64,000 nucleotides of DNA from Coleofasciculus sp937127375 (GCA_040218875.1 JAVJQP010000032.1); one strand, 5' to 3'; positions 8,055 through 16,512 are shown, numbered from the stretch's first letter. Numbers and translations: made by a program. The notes: generated from the sequence alone by a model not told the origin.

Positions 8055-9329
8055 GTGTTTACTTTAGTTTACGAGTTTAAGTTAAAACCGACTAACGCAC
8101 AGATAGCCACCTTTGAGGAATGGTTAGAACAATGCAGGAAGGTCTATAACTATGCCCTTTGTGAGCGTAAACATTGGGTTAATAGTCGTAAATGTCCGGT
8201 GAACGCTTGCTCGATTAAAAGTGAATACATTATCCCAGCGAATCAACCTGCACCAACGTATAACAGTCAGTGTGAGAATCTCACCCAAGCGAAAAAGAAT
8301 ATCCCTGCACTCAAGCAGGTACACTCACAAGTGCTACAAAAAACCCTCAAGCGGTTACAACTAGCATTTGAGGGGATGTGGAGGAATGGGAGAGGCTTCC
8401 CACGGTACAGGAAAGCTGGACGGATGCGCTCGTTTGTGTTTCCGTCAATGGGGAAAGAACCCATTCAAGGGAATCAGGTCAAATTACCTAAAATCGGGTT
8501 AGTTAAATTCAAGAAATCCCGCCCGATACCTGAAGATGCAGCCATCAAGCAGGCACGAATTGTGAAACGGGCATCCGGTTGGTATGTACAACTCACCCTG
8601 CAATGGAAAGTAGATGTTCCCTTCGACAAGCTCCCTTCGACTTCGCTCAGGGCATCGCCTGAAATTAGTCCGACTGGTACATCATTAGGAATAGATGTAG
8701 GCTTAATGCACTTTGCCGCCGTGTCTAATGGGCAAACGTTTCCCAATCCCAGACCGTTTAAACGTCTAGAAAGCAAGCTGAAATCGCTGCAAAAGAAGGT
8801 GTCTAATAAACGGTTCGGGTCAAACAATCGCGCTAAGGCACAAGCCAAAGTAAGCCGACTACATGAACGGATAGCAAACACCCGCAAAAACTACCACTGG
8901 GAGCTAGCCCATAACCTTTGTGATTGGGCGGACATGATATTTGCCGAACAGTTAAATCTGAAGGGATTAGCGCGTGGGATGCTCTCCAAAAGCTGTTTAG
9001 ATGCAGGCTGGGGTCAGTTTCTAGACATCCTTTCCCAATGTTGTTTCAAGCGTGGGGTGTACTTCCAGAAAGTACCAGCAGCAGGAACGAGTCAGACCTG
9101 TCCCAAATGCTTAAAAGAGACAGGCAGGAAGAAACTATCCCAACGGGTACACAAATGCCAGTATTGTGGGTATGAATGCGACCGGGATGTAGCAGCCGCT
9201 CAAGTCGTAGAATTAAGAGGATTAAAAGCCGTGGGACACACGGTAGTTAAGCTTTCTGAGGGTAAAGGTTCCATCCTGGAAGATGTAAAACTCTGCCTCC
9301 CTGTGACGGAAGAATCCCCGCGTCTTTAG
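8055..9329 (+). CDS. tnpB: TnpB RNA-guided nuclease (IS200/IS605 OrfB)
   Basis: TnpB proteins are RNA-guided DNA nucleases ancestral to Cas12. The N-terminal helix-turn-helix/WED region (FKLKPTNAQIATFEEWLEQC), RuvC-I GIDVGLMHFA, RuvC-II FAEQLNLKGLARGM, a zinc ribbon with two CxxC pairs (CPKC, CQYC) and RuvC-III CDRDVAAAQ are all intact. The likely catalytic triad (Asp, Glu, Asp) falls at about residues 214, 298 and 378 from the chosen start. A perfect AGGAGG at 8041-8046, 8 bases before GTG 8055, decides the start over an in-frame TTG at 8037. Residues encoded by 8622-8657 (FDKLPSTSLRAS) look like an in-frame dispersed-repeat insertion just before RuvC-I. Confidence 0.95.
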   Translation: MFTLVYEFKLKPTNAQIATFEEWLEQCRKVYNYALCERKHWVNSRKCPVNACSIKSEYIIPANQPAPTYNSQCENLTQAKKNIPALKQVHSQVLQKTLKRLQLAFEGMWRNGRGFPRYRKAGRMRSFVFPSMGKEPIQGNQVKLPKIGLVKFKKSRPIPEDAAIKQARIVKRASGWYVQLTLQWKVDVPFDKLPSTSLRASPEISPTGTSLGIDVGLMHFAAVSNGQTFPNPRPFKRLESKLKSLQKKVSNKRFGSNNRAKAQAKVSRLHERIANTRKNYHWELAHNLCDWADMIFAEQLNLKGLARGMLSKSCLDAGWGQFLDILSQCCFKRGVYFQKVPAAGTSQTCPKCLKETGRKKLSQRVHKCQYCGYECDRDVAAAQVVELRGLKAVGHTVVKLSEGKGSILEDVKLCLPVTEESPRL

Positions 9330-9344
9330 ACCGGGGAGTGTCAA
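9150..9344 (+). ncRNA. Candidate omega-RNA (reRNA) overlapping the tnpB 3' end
   Basis: In IS200/IS605 elements the guide RNA is transcribed from the 3' end of tnpB through the right-end hairpin, with the guide taken from flanking DNA. Here the right-end hairpin 9314-9336 overlaps the tnpB stop, as in the family. Position and existence are inferred from family knowledge. The guide would be read from sequence just after 9344, that is, the SGNH gene remnant. Confidence 0.35.
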
Positions 9345-9488
9345 CTGGATATTTTTGATGTCTGGATGAATCGAGGAACACCTTGGTGGACAAAGCAACT
9401 GTCTCCCGATGGACTTCATCCTAATGTGATGGGTTACCGAGCGTTGTTAGAAGATGTTCTAGATTGGGAACCATTCCATCAACTTTGA
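9345..9488 (+). pseudogene. 3' remnant of SGNH/GDSL hydrolase gene
   Basis: The frame reads LDIFDVWMNRG and then the block V motif SPDGLHPNVMGYRALL, ending at TGA 9486-9488. The Asp-x-x-His dyad of SGNH hydrolases (D and H in DGLH) is present, but the GDS, G and N blocks are absent. The frame begins exactly where the TnpB right end stops. The N-terminal piece is at 7822-7866. The gene is dead. Confidence 0.8.
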
Positions 9489-9654
9489 AAAATTTTGTCT
9501 TATGTCTTATGTTATTGGTCGTACTCTATTTTATCCCGGTCAGCTAGGTTAAAGAACAAGAAATAGGACATGAAATTGCATAATTTATAATTCATAATTC
9601 CTATATTCAATGAATCATTAGTCTTTTATCCATCATCTCTCAGCAAAAGACGCC

Positions 9655-10467
9655 ATGATAAACAGACTTAAGCTGCGAATTCATCAAATCTTAGAGCGGA
9701 CGGATATTAGAGATACTGCTAGCCAAATAGTTGACCTATTTATTTGGACATTAATTGCCCTAAACTTGATGGCTTTTACCTTGGAAACAGTTGATCCAAT
9801 TGGGTATCAGTATAAACGATACTTTATTATTTTTGAGGATTTTTCAATTGCCGTATTTAGTGTTGAATATATCTTAAGACTTTGGATATGTACAGTAAAT
9901 CTGGACTATAAGCATTCGATCAGGGGACGGTTAAGATTCATGTTCACCCCTTTAATGCTCATCGATTTAATAGCGATTTTGCCGTTTTATCTGCCGCTCC
10001 TATTCCCCGATTTGCGATTTTTAAGGTCTTTACGATTATTCCGATTTTTTAGAATTTTAAAATTGAGCCGTTATTCGGCTTCATTAAGAACATTAGGGCG
10101 AGTTATTCATTCAAAAAAAGAAGAATTAATTATAACCTTTTTTGTTTTGTTCATTTTACTATTTTGCGCCTCTAGTCTAATTTATTTTGCCGAGCATGAA
10201 GCGCAGGCGGAAGCGTTCCCGAATATCCCCATGTCCATGTGGTGGGGTGTGATTACCTTAACCACCGTGGGCTACGGTGATGTATATCCAGTCACGCTGA
10301 TCGGGAAATTAGTGGGCGCGATGTTAGCGGTGCTGGGAATTGGGCTATTTGCTTTACCTGCTGGTATATTGGCGTCTGGATTCTCGGAAGAACTTCAAGT
10401 GAGACACCCGCTCAAACGTAAGCGAACCTCAAAATTTTGTCCTCATTGTGGAAAACCAATTCATTGA
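9655..10467 (+). CDS. Voltage-gated-type potassium channel with C-terminal zinc-ribbon-like tail
   Basis: A six-transmembrane ion channel subunit of 270 residues. An S4-like helix (RFLRSLRLFRFFRILKLSR, 121-139) carries regularly spaced arginines, and the pore loop holds the K+ selectivity filter TTVGYGD at 203-209. The S6 helix is followed by a short cytosolic tail ending KFCPHCGKPIH, one CxxC knuckle plus a terminal histidine. Family members often lack this tail, and a metal or redox sensing role is speculation. The gene ends 12 bases before ureD on the same strand, so the two may be co-transcribed. Confidence 0.9.
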   Translation: MINRLKLRIHQILERTDIRDTASQIVDLFIWTLIALNLMAFTLETVDPIGYQYKRYFIIFEDFSIAVFSVEYILRLWICTVNLDYKHSIRGRLRFMFTPLMLIDLIAILPFYLPLLFPDLRFLRSLRLFRFFRILKLSRYSASLRTLGRVIHSKKEELIITFFVLFILLFCASSLIYFAEHEAQAEAFPNIPMSMWWGVITLTTVGYGDVYPVTLIGKLVGAMLAVLGIGLFALPAGILASGFSEELQVRHPLKRKRTSKFCPHCGKPIH

Positions 10468-10479
10468 TCCCCAATCTGA

Positions 10480-11322
10480 ATGTCTAATACCAAAACAGAA
10501 TGGCAAGGCAGTTTAGCGTTAGTTTATGCCAATGATCAGGGCAAAACTCGCTTAGTGCGCGATCGCATAACTTCTCCTCTGAAGGTGCAGCGCCCGTTTT
10601 ACCCCGAAGGACAAAGGGTTTGTCATACGGTAGTTTTACATACAGCCGGGGGTATTGTCGGCGGCGATCGCTTGTCTCAAACCATCGACCTACAAGCAGA
10701 TGCCCAAGCCTTGATTACCACGGCGGCGGCGAGTAAAATCTATCGCAGCAATGGGCAAAGAGCCAAACAACAGATTCATATCCACGTTGAAGCGGGGGCT
10801 TGTTTGGAATGGTTACCGCAGCAAACAATTGTATTTAATGGTGCCATTTATCAGCAGCAGATGACGGTAGAATTAGCTCCGGGTGCCAGTTGGTTAGCCT
10901 GGGAGATTACCCGATTTGGGCGTACTGCTAGGAAGGAACGGTTCTTACAAGGAGATTGGCGATCGCATACCGAAATCTGGCAGCAAGGACACCCATTGTG
11001 GATTGATCGTCAGTGGTTACCGGGAGGAGAAGCGGTACTCGATAGTCCCCATGGATTAGCCGGACAGCCAATTGTCGGAACCCTGATCTGGATGGGACAA
11101 CCTGTATCATCGGAGATAATAGACAATGCCAGAAGCCTGTGGACAGCCGATCAGCGCCAAGGAGAAGCGGGAGTTACCCAAACTCAGGCACAAGGATTAT
11201 TATGCCGTTATCGCGGTTCATCAACCACAGAAGTGCGAAACTGGTTTACCCAAGTTTGGCAATGTCTGCGCCTTACTTATTTGGGACGGAATGTTTCCCA
11301 ACCACGAGTTTGGCTAGTTTAG
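10480..11322 (+). CDS. ureD: Urease accessory protein UreD
   Basis: UreD (UreH) is a scaffold that binds apo-urease with UreF and UreG during nickel insertion. The 280-residue product has the family hallmarks SPLKVQRPFYPEG, HTAGGIVGGDRLS, TTAAASKIYRSNG, EWLPQQTIVFNGA and ITRFGRTARKERF, and appears full length. The start ATG at 10480 lies 12 bases after the channel stop. In many cyanobacteria ureD is followed directly by ureA-ureB-ureC. Here an AI-2E-type permease gene intervenes before ureA, and ureB/ureC are not in the window. Confidence 0.95.
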   Translation: MSNTKTEWQGSLALVYANDQGKTRLVRDRITSPLKVQRPFYPEGQRVCHTVVLHTAGGIVGGDRLSQTIDLQADAQALITTAAASKIYRSNGQRAKQQIHIHVEAGACLEWLPQQTIVFNGAIYQQQMTVELAPGASWLAWEITRFGRTARKERFLQGDWRSHTEIWQQGHPLWIDRQWLPGGEAVLDSPHGLAGQPIVGTLIWMGQPVSSEIIDNARSLWTADQRQGEAGVTQTQAQGLLCRYRGSSTTEVRNWFTQVWQCLRLTYLGRNVSQPRVWLV

Positions 11323-11439
11323 CCAAAACGCTGAAAGCTATACCCTGTCTTAAACTTACTTTTCACGGCATCTGACTGAATGAAGATGGGGAAGGTGAGG
11401 AAGGTGGGGAAGGTGGGGAAGATAATATTTTGAAGTTTT

Positions 11440-12450
11440 ATGATTAATTTAACTAACCGTGAATTAATTCGATATTTACTTTTAATTATTTTAGGAGTAT
11501 TTTTTTTCAAAGTCATTGTTTATTTTGAAGCCGTTGTAGTTATTTTTGCATTAGCCGCAGTATTAGCCTTTCTGCTCACCTATCCAGTGAGATGGTTGCA
11601 GCATTTTGTCCCACATGCTGTTGCCGTTGTTGTGGTATTTTTAATTCTCATTATTATAGTTTTTATTTTTACGGTTACAATAGGGTTTGCACTTTTATCT
11701 CAAGGTCAACAATTAATTAATGAATTACCGGGGATTATTGATCAAGTTGTATTTATAGGAGAAAAAATTGAGAGGTTTCTGGATAGATGGAATCTCCAAA
11801 TTGACCTCGAAGCCATTGGAGCATTTTTACGCAATCAAATCCTTGCAGGAATTACCATTATTTTAGCAATATTATCCGAATTATTAACCCAGTTCGCCAA
11901 TCTCATATTGATTGCTGTTGTCGCATTTTTTATGTTGCTAGATAGAGGAAGGCTTTGGTCTTTCATTCTTCAACGATTTCCCCCTCCCCTCCAAAATAAG
12001 CTAAGCCTTGCTATTCAACGCAACTTTTTAGGATTTTTTTGGGGACGACTTCTACTATCAGCTTTTTTTGGCATTTCTGCCTTTGTTATTTTTGTACTGT
12101 TTAGAATTCCCTATGCCTTAGTTTTAGCCGCGATCGCGGGAGTGTTTGATCTGATTCCGGCAATTGGCGCAACCTTAGGGATTACCATTGTCGCCTTAAT
12201 TGTGTTACCTCAAGGAATCTTGCTAAGTATCACTGTTTTAGCAATTTGTGTGACTTTACAACAAGTCGAAGAGAATTTACTGATGCCTCGAATTATGCAA
12301 GGCTCACTTGATATGAATCCAGTTGTCATGTTCTTTGCTTTATTAGTAGGTGCGAGAGTTGCCGGACTTCTGGGAGTTTTTCTGGCAATTCCTCTGGCTG
12401 GAGTTATGATCAGTTTGTTTGAAATCAATGAAATGAAGGGAAAAGATTAG
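11440..12450 (+). CDS. AI-2E family transporter (UPF0118 permease)
   Basis: An integral membrane protein of 336 residues with about eight hydrophobic segments, including paired N-terminal helices and the conserved C-terminal region IPYALVLAAIAGVFDLIPAIG, QQVEENLLMPRIMQG and PVVMFFALLVGARVAGLLG. Members export small molecules or act as Na+/H+ antiporters, and the substrate here is unknown. It sits between ureD and ureA, all on the plus strand. A second, decayed family member lies at 16098-16510. A short G-rich tract (GGGGAAGGT repeats) precedes it at 11385-11420. Confidence 0.92.
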   Translation: MINLTNRELIRYLLLIILGVFFFKVIVYFEAVVVIFALAAVLAFLLTYPVRWLQHFVPHAVAVVVVFLILIIIVFIFTVTIGFALLSQGQQLINELPGIIDQVVFIGEKIERFLDRWNLQIDLEAIGAFLRNQILAGITIILAILSELLTQFANLILIAVVAFFMLLDRGRLWSFILQRFPPPLQNKLSLAIQRNFLGFFWGRLLLSAFFGISAFVIFVLFRIPYALVLAAIAGVFDLIPAIGATLGITIVALIVLPQGILLSITVLAICVTLQQVEENLLMPRIMQGSLDMNPVVMFFALLVGARVAGLLGVFLAIPLAGVMISLFEINEMKGKD

Positions 12451-12615
12451 TGCAGCTTGGCTTCAAATACCTATCAGTTAAAAATAGGTGAAAAAGAAGA
12501 TACTATAAACAAGTGTAGCCATCTGCCCGGAAGCTTCCTGGCTTATGCCCTGGAGCCTTCTGCGTTATGCCTTTTGCTATAGCACCAAGATCAAGATCAA
12601 GGTAGATAAGTCATT

Positions 12616-12921
12616 ATGCAACTCTCACCCCAGGAAAAAGATAAATTACTGGTGTTCACCGCCGCCCTATTAGCGGAACGACGCAAAGCACGCGGACTCA
12701 AACTGAATTATCCCGAAGCCGTCGCGTATATTTCGGCGGCTATTTTAGAAGGGGCGAGAGAGGGACGCACGGTGGCGGAGTTAATGAGTGATGGAACTAC
12801 TCTCCTGACACGGGATGATGTCATGGAAGGCATACCAGAGATGGTGCAGGAAGTCCAGGTTGAAGCCACGTTTCCGGATGGGACAAAACTGGTCACGGTT
12901 CATAATCCCATCCGCTCGTAG
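12616..12921 (+). CDS. ureA: Urease gamma subunit UreA
   Basis: Structural subunit of nickel urease, which hydrolyses urea to ammonia and carbamate. The 101-residue frame is complete (MQLSPQEKDKLLVFTAALLA, KLNYPEAVAYISAAILEGAR, EGIPEMVQEVQVEATFPDGT, VTVHNPI). Codon use and length are normal. The gene is not followed by ureB or ureC; the next 65 bases hold a direct repeat and then a gene on the opposite strand. Unless ureB and ureC lie elsewhere in the genome this subunit would be an orphan. Confidence 0.96.
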   Translation: MQLSPQEKDKLLVFTAALLAERRKARGLKLNYPEAVAYISAAILEGAREGRTVAELMSDGTTLLTRDDVMEGIPEMVQEVQVEATFPDGTKLVTVHNPIRS

Positions 12922-12925
12922 GGGT

Positions 12926-12976
12926 TTGGTCACCAAACCCCGACAAATGATTGGGTCACCAAACCCCGACAAATCA
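12926..12976. repeat. 26-bp direct repeat after ureA
   Basis: GGTCACCAAACCCCGACAAA occurs twice in tandem with an ATGATTGG/ATCATCC tail. It sits exactly where ureB would be expected, so it may mark a rearrangement junction. Confidence 0.7.
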
Positions 12977-12985
12977 TCCAACCCC

Positions 12986-13303
12986 CTAAAAATCATCCAA
13001 CATCCATTCCGACGCCCGTTCCCCCATCTCAATTGGAATGCTCACGGCTTTACCCAACCGGGGACGCTCACGAGTTTGCTGGATGTATTCTTGCACTTGG
13101 GAAACCGCACCCCAACCATTAAGATAATGGGCAATGGCGTCCAGACGCTCTAGATACTCGGCTTCAGACAGGGGAAACGACTTCTGCTCTAGGTACTTCC
13201 ACATCACCTGAACAAAAATTTTTCCCTGAGTCCGCCGAAGCTGGATGTCATAAGAGCGTCCCCACTTGCTGAGCAGGATTTGGTGCAACTCTTGTGCTGT
13301 CAT
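12986..13303 (-). CDS. DUF3067 family protein
   Basis: A 105-residue cytosolic protein (MTAQELHQILLSKWGRSYDI, QLRRTQGKIFVQVMWKYLEQ, LDAIAHYLNGWGAV) that I recognise as the cyanobacterial and plastid DUF3067 family. The function is not established in anything I can recall with certainty. It is divergent from petC, with 239 bases between the starts. That neighbourhood is compatible with a role connected to thylakoid electron transport, but this is guilt by association only. Confidence 0.8.
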   Translation of the reverse strand: MTAQELHQILLSKWGRSYDIQLRRTQGKIFVQVMWKYLEQKSFPLSEAEYLERLDAIAHYLNGWGAVSQVQEYIQQTRERPRLGKAVSIPIEMGERASEWMLDDF

Positions 13304-13542
13304 AGATCCCTTACCTGGCTGATTGTTTACATTTTTTTACGAAGATAAAGTTTCTTTACTTTATGAGAAGGGTACAAAGAATGTAATAATACTCATAGCT
13401 TAAGCCGTAAATCCTTACTTACATAAGGATTGTGGCAACCCTGCTCGCGGTTGAATCCCTCTTCATAAAAGGAGCGGGGTAAAGAAAATGCTGGGAATCA
13501 TCCCAGAGTTGTTAAAAAAAATATACCCTTAGGCGTTCAGTT

Positions 13543-14085
13543 ATGGCTCAAGTGTCTGGCTCCCCAGATGTCCCCGATATGGGGCGTCGTCAATTTATGA
13601 ACCTCTTGACGTTTGGTACGATTACGGGTACTTTCGTCGGTGCCCTCTATCCAATCGTCAAGTACTTTATTCCCCCATCAAGTGGTAGTGCTGGCGGTGG
13701 TGTCACCGCTAAGGATGCTTTGGGCAATGATATCCAGGTTAGCGAATTTTTAAGCAGCCATAACCCAGGCGATCGCACCTTGGCTCAAGGACTCAAAGGT
13801 GATCCCACTTATGTAGTCGTGACCGAAGACAAAGCGATCGCGGACTACGGGATCAACGCGATCTGCACTCACCTGGGATGTGTGGTTCCCTGGAATGCCA
13901 GTGAGAACAAATTCGTCTGCCCTTGTCATGGTTCTCAGTACAATAGTCAGGGCAAAGTGGTACGCGGACCGGCTCCATTGTCTTTAGCCTTGGTTCACGC
14001 CGATGTCACCGAAGACGATAACCTGACATTTTCCCAGTGGACGGAAACCGATTTCCGCACGGATAACGATCCTTGGTGGACTTAA
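13543..14085 (+). CDS. petC: Cytochrome b6f complex Rieske iron-sulfur subunit
   Basis: Carries electrons from plastoquinol to cytochrome f in the thylakoid b6f complex. The 180-residue product has a twin-arginine-like start (GRRQF) and one membrane helix (about 18-42). The [2Fe-2S] ligands are in CTHLGC (108-113) and CPCHGS (126-131), with the disulfide cysteines included. It is followed 76 bases later by petA, the usual petCA operon. The hairpin CTGGGA-ATCA-TCCCAG at about 13490-13505 lies in the 5' leader and might affect expression; no evidence beyond the sequence. Confidence 0.97.
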   Translation: MAQVSGSPDVPDMGRRQFMNLLTFGTITGTFVGALYPIVKYFIPPSSGSAGGGVTAKDALGNDIQVSEFLSSHNPGDRTLAQGLKGDPTYVVVTEDKAIADYGINAICTHLGCVVPWNASENKFVCPCHGSQYNSQGKVVRGPAPLSLALVHADVTEDDNLTFSQWTETDFRTDNDPWWT

Positions 14086-14161
14086 TTGTTTTCGTCATTT
14101 GTCCTTCGTTAGGGGCAAATGACACAGCCCATTTTTGAATTGTGAATTTTTTCCTTAAGCG

Positions 14162-15151
14162 ATGAGAACACCTTCTTTATCGGTGATGTACAAAAGCAGT
14201 AAGCGGATTATTACCCAAGCCCTCTTGCTGACTTTGGCAACAGCGGCATTTTTCTTCATTAGTGATATTTCCCTTCCCCAGTCGGCGGCGGCTTATCCGT
14301 TCTGGGCGCAGCAAACCGCCCCGGAAACTCCCCGTGAAGCCACCGGACGGATTGTTTGTGCTAACTGTCACCTCGCAGCGAAACCCACGGAAGTGGAACT
14401 TCCCCAATCGGTTAAACCAGATACCGTCTTTGAAGCCGTGGTAAAAATCCCCTATGACCTTGACACTCAACAGGTCTTAGGAGACGGTTCCCAAGGCGGT
14501 CTCAATGTCGGCGCTGTGGTCATGTTACCAGAGGGCTTTAAAATTGCTCCCGAAGACCGCATTCCTGAAGAATTACAGGAAGAAGTTGGCGGACTTTACT
14601 TCCAGCCCTATAGCGCAGACCAAGACAATGTAGTGATTATTGGTCCCCTACCGGGTGAACAGTATCAAGAAATTGTGTTCCCGGTTCTTTCTCCGAATCC
14701 AAAAACGGAAAAAGATGTCCATTTTGGCAAATACTCGGTTCACGTTGGCGCTAACCGAGGTCGTGGTCAGGTTTATCCGGCTGGGAATAAAAGTAACAAC
14801 ACGGTCTACAATTCCGCAAAAGCCGGTTTAATTTCTCAAATTACCAAGTTAGAAGAAGGCGGCTACGACGTTACCATTCAAACCTCTGAGGGTGACACAG
14901 TTGTAAATACCATTCCTGCAGGACCCGAATTAGTGGTTTCCGAAGGGCAAGAAGTCGCCGCAGGTGACGCTTTAACCACTGATCCTAATGTCGGTGGATT
15001 TGGTCAAGTAGACGGCGAAATTGTCTTACAAGACCCGGCTCGGATTAAGTGGCTAATGGTCTTCATTGTTGCGATTATGTTTTCTCAACTCTTCCTTGTC
15101 TTGAAGAAAAAGCAGATTGAGAAAGTACAAGCGGCTGAAATGAATTTCTAA
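14162..15151 (+). CDS. petA: Apocytochrome f
   Basis: Haem-c subunit of the b6f complex that passes electrons to plastocyanin or cytochrome c6. The precursor has a signal peptide cleaved before YPFWAQQT, so that Tyr45 becomes the N-terminal haem ligand. The haem-binding CANCH is at 66-70, the large and small luminal domains follow (conserved KSNNTVYNSAKAG), and a C-terminal anchor lies at about 293-313. ATG 14162 and ATG 14186 are both possible starts; neither has a clear ribosome-binding site. Confidence 0.97.
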   Translation: MRTPSLSVMYKSSKRIITQALLLTLATAAFFFISDISLPQSAAAYPFWAQQTAPETPREATGRIVCANCHLAAKPTEVELPQSVKPDTVFEAVVKIPYDLDTQQVLGDGSQGGLNVGAVVMLPEGFKIAPEDRIPEELQEEVGGLYFQPYSADQDNVVIIGPLPGEQYQEIVFPVLSPNPKTEKDVHFGKYSVHVGANRGRGQVYPAGNKSNNTVYNSAKAGLISQITKLEEGGYDVTIQTSEGDTVVNTIPAGPELVVSEGQEVAAGDALTTDPNVGGFGQVDGEIVLQDPARIKWLMVFIVAIMFSQLFLVLKKKQIEKVQAAEMNF

Positions 15152-15191
15152 GTCCAGCGTTTATTCATTTGAGCCAACTCATTTCAAATAA

Positions 15192-15223
15192 ATAAGGGAC
15201 AGGTTAGTTAACCTGTCCCTTAT
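15192..15223. terminator. Bidirectional-looking hairpin after petA
   Basis: The arms ATAAGGGACAGGTTA and TAACCTGTCCCTTAT form a perfect 15-bp stem around GT. It lies between petA and the convergent small basic protein gene. A long U tract is missing, so it may terminate weakly or protect the 3' end of the mRNA. Confidence 0.6.
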
Positions 15224-15282
15224 CGATACTATCGGAGCTTTATGAGATTGCTTTCACCCAAGACAAGAGTCGCGAGTGATTA

Positions 15283-15456
15283 CTACTCAGCCTCTTTTTC
15301 TTCACCTTCATTTTCATTTTCGTTTTTGGTATCACGATTACCAAAATAGCGCTTGTTTCTTGAGAAAGAAGAAGAAGAAGACTTCTTGCGAAACTGCCGA
15401 GCATAAGCTTGGTTGCGAGAGGCTTTCTCTTTTTTCAAATTGCGGCGTTTAGCCAT
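15283..15456 (-). CDS. Small basic protein with acidic tail, cyanobacterial conserved type
   Basis: The product is 57 residues from ATG 15456 (MAKRRNLKKEKASRNQAYAR). That start is chosen over an upstream frame extension because GGAG lies at a proper distance. The N-terminal half is strongly basic, then comes a serine run (SSSSSFSRNKRYFG), then an acidic tail (NENENEGEEKEAE). I recall similar small proteins encoded beside RRM RNA-binding protein genes, but do not know a function; RNA or ribosome association would fit the charge. It lies 72 bases downstream of the RRM gene and is probably co-transcribed. Confidence 0.7.
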   Translation of the reverse strand: MAKRRNLKKEKASRNQAYARQFRKKSSSSSFSRNKRYFGNRDTKNENENEGEEKEAE

Positions 15457-15528
15457 TTTAGATGTCTCCATCAATACAACAAAACGCTTCTGTAGATTCA
15501 CACATAAGCGCCACAGTCAACTCAAAAC

Positions 15529-15816
15529 CTAGAAGCGGTTGTTTCGGCGACCACCACCGCTTTTTGGACGATCTTCACGAGGTCGCGCTTGATTGACCTT
15601 GAGTTCACGACCCATCCATTCAGCGCCGTTTAGCTCAGAAATTGCTGAGGCTTCTTCGTCTTCCGTCCCCATTTCCACGAAGCCAAACCCCCGCAGACGA
15701 CCTGTTTCGCGATCAGTCGGCAGATGAACTCGCTTGACAGTACCGTACTCGGCAAAGACTTCGCTAAGGTCTTCAGAGGTAACGGAGTAGTCGAGATTGC
15801 CTACATAAATTGACAT
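15529..15816 (-). CDS. rbp: RRM-domain RNA-binding protein (cyanobacterial Rbp type)
   Basis: A 95-residue single-RRM protein with RNP2 IYVGNL at the N terminus and RNP1 RGFGFVEM in the middle, followed by a short Gly/Arg-rich tail (GGGRRNNRF). Cyanobacterial Rbp proteins bind mRNA, are often cold-induced, and have been linked to mRNA localisation at thylakoids. The start is taken at ATG 15816 (MSIYVGNLDYSV), the usual family N terminus, rather than the upstream extension to 15858. The long upstream region 15817-16097 has no gene and may hold its leader. Confidence 0.93.
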   Translation of the reverse strand: MSIYVGNLDYSVTSEDLSEVFAEYGTVKRVHLPTDRETGRLRGFGFVEMGTEDEEASAISELNGAEWMGRELKVNQARPREDRPKSGGGRRNNRF

Positions 15817-16097
15817 CGATTGATGTTCTCCCCAATCAAAAAGTGTGTCGAGAGCCAAGATTTCGGAGAACAGCCTGTCAATACTTTAGGGGAAAAACCT
15901 ATGAATACTGAAAACAAACGTAGTCACCGCTTTGAGTCTCAATAGACATTGTAACGAATTCCTGCCCTGTTAGGGGATATTGCTGATCATTCCCCTGACA
16001 GACATGCAGCCTAAGCATTTTCAAGCCAAGTCTTGAGGTAGATGACAGGGGAAGGCATCGATCGCAGACAATAGATAGACCGATCAAGACCTGATCT

Positions 16098-16510
16098 ATG
16101 CGCGTATCGGCAAAAACGATTCAAATCCTGCTGACGATCATCGCTACTATCAAGCGCGATCGCGGCGCTTAAAGCAACCAGTGCGATTACCATCCCCTTA
16201 ACGTTTGCCTTTTTCATCGCGGTGTTAGTCCATCCCCTGCAACGTTGGCTCAACCGTCATGTCCCCCATTGGCTGAGTTTGGTCATTGTCATGCTGGTTC
16301 TGGCTGGCGTTGTCGGCTTAGCCATCGGCGCACTGCTACTGAGTGCGGAAATTGTGGAACCTAAAGCACCCCAATACCTTGACCGTTTGCAGCAGATGTT
16401 CCAGGATGCGATGAAGCTTTCACCCTTTGTGGCGCTATTGTCGATTGTATTCTGGGGTTGGGTGTGGGGTATTCCGGGCGCACTACTGGGTATTCCTATC
16501 GAAACGTGGG
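16098..16510 (+). pseudogene. AI-2E family transporter pseudogene (frameshift, internal deletion, 3' loss)
   Basis: The frame from ATG 16098 (MRVSAKTIQILLTIIA) breaks near 16150 and continues one base over (KATSAITIPLTFAFFIAVLV, HPLQRWLNRHVPHWLSLVIV). After PQYLDRLQQMFQDAMK it jumps to the family's C-terminal LSPFVALLSIVFWGWVWGIP, so roughly 180 central residues are missing. The end is replaced by a 9-bp minisatellite encoding Gly-Ser-Arg repeats to 16698. An intact family member is at 11440-12450. Clearly non-functional. Confidence 0.85.
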
Positions 16511-16512
16511 GG

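Larger units (their letters stand above)
7873..9344 (+). mobile_element. IS200/IS605-superfamily (IS1341-type) element carrying tnpB only
   Basis: The element has a left subterminal hairpin at 7873-7893 (CATCCCC, 7-base loop, GGGGATG), tnpB, and a right-end hairpin at 9314-9336 (TCCCCG/CGGGGA). The right end closes with GAGTGTCAA, a typical IS605-family right terminus. There is no tnpA, so it is not autonomous. It separates two pieces of an SGNH-hydrolase gene. The exact left boundary is uncertain because another dispersed repeat (gacttcggcgtgagcgctc...) lies inside the left end. Confidence 0.75.

Noticed and set aside
8474..8887. 137-codon frame antisense to tnpB
   Set aside because: No start signal or domain, lies wholly inside the conserved tnpB frame.
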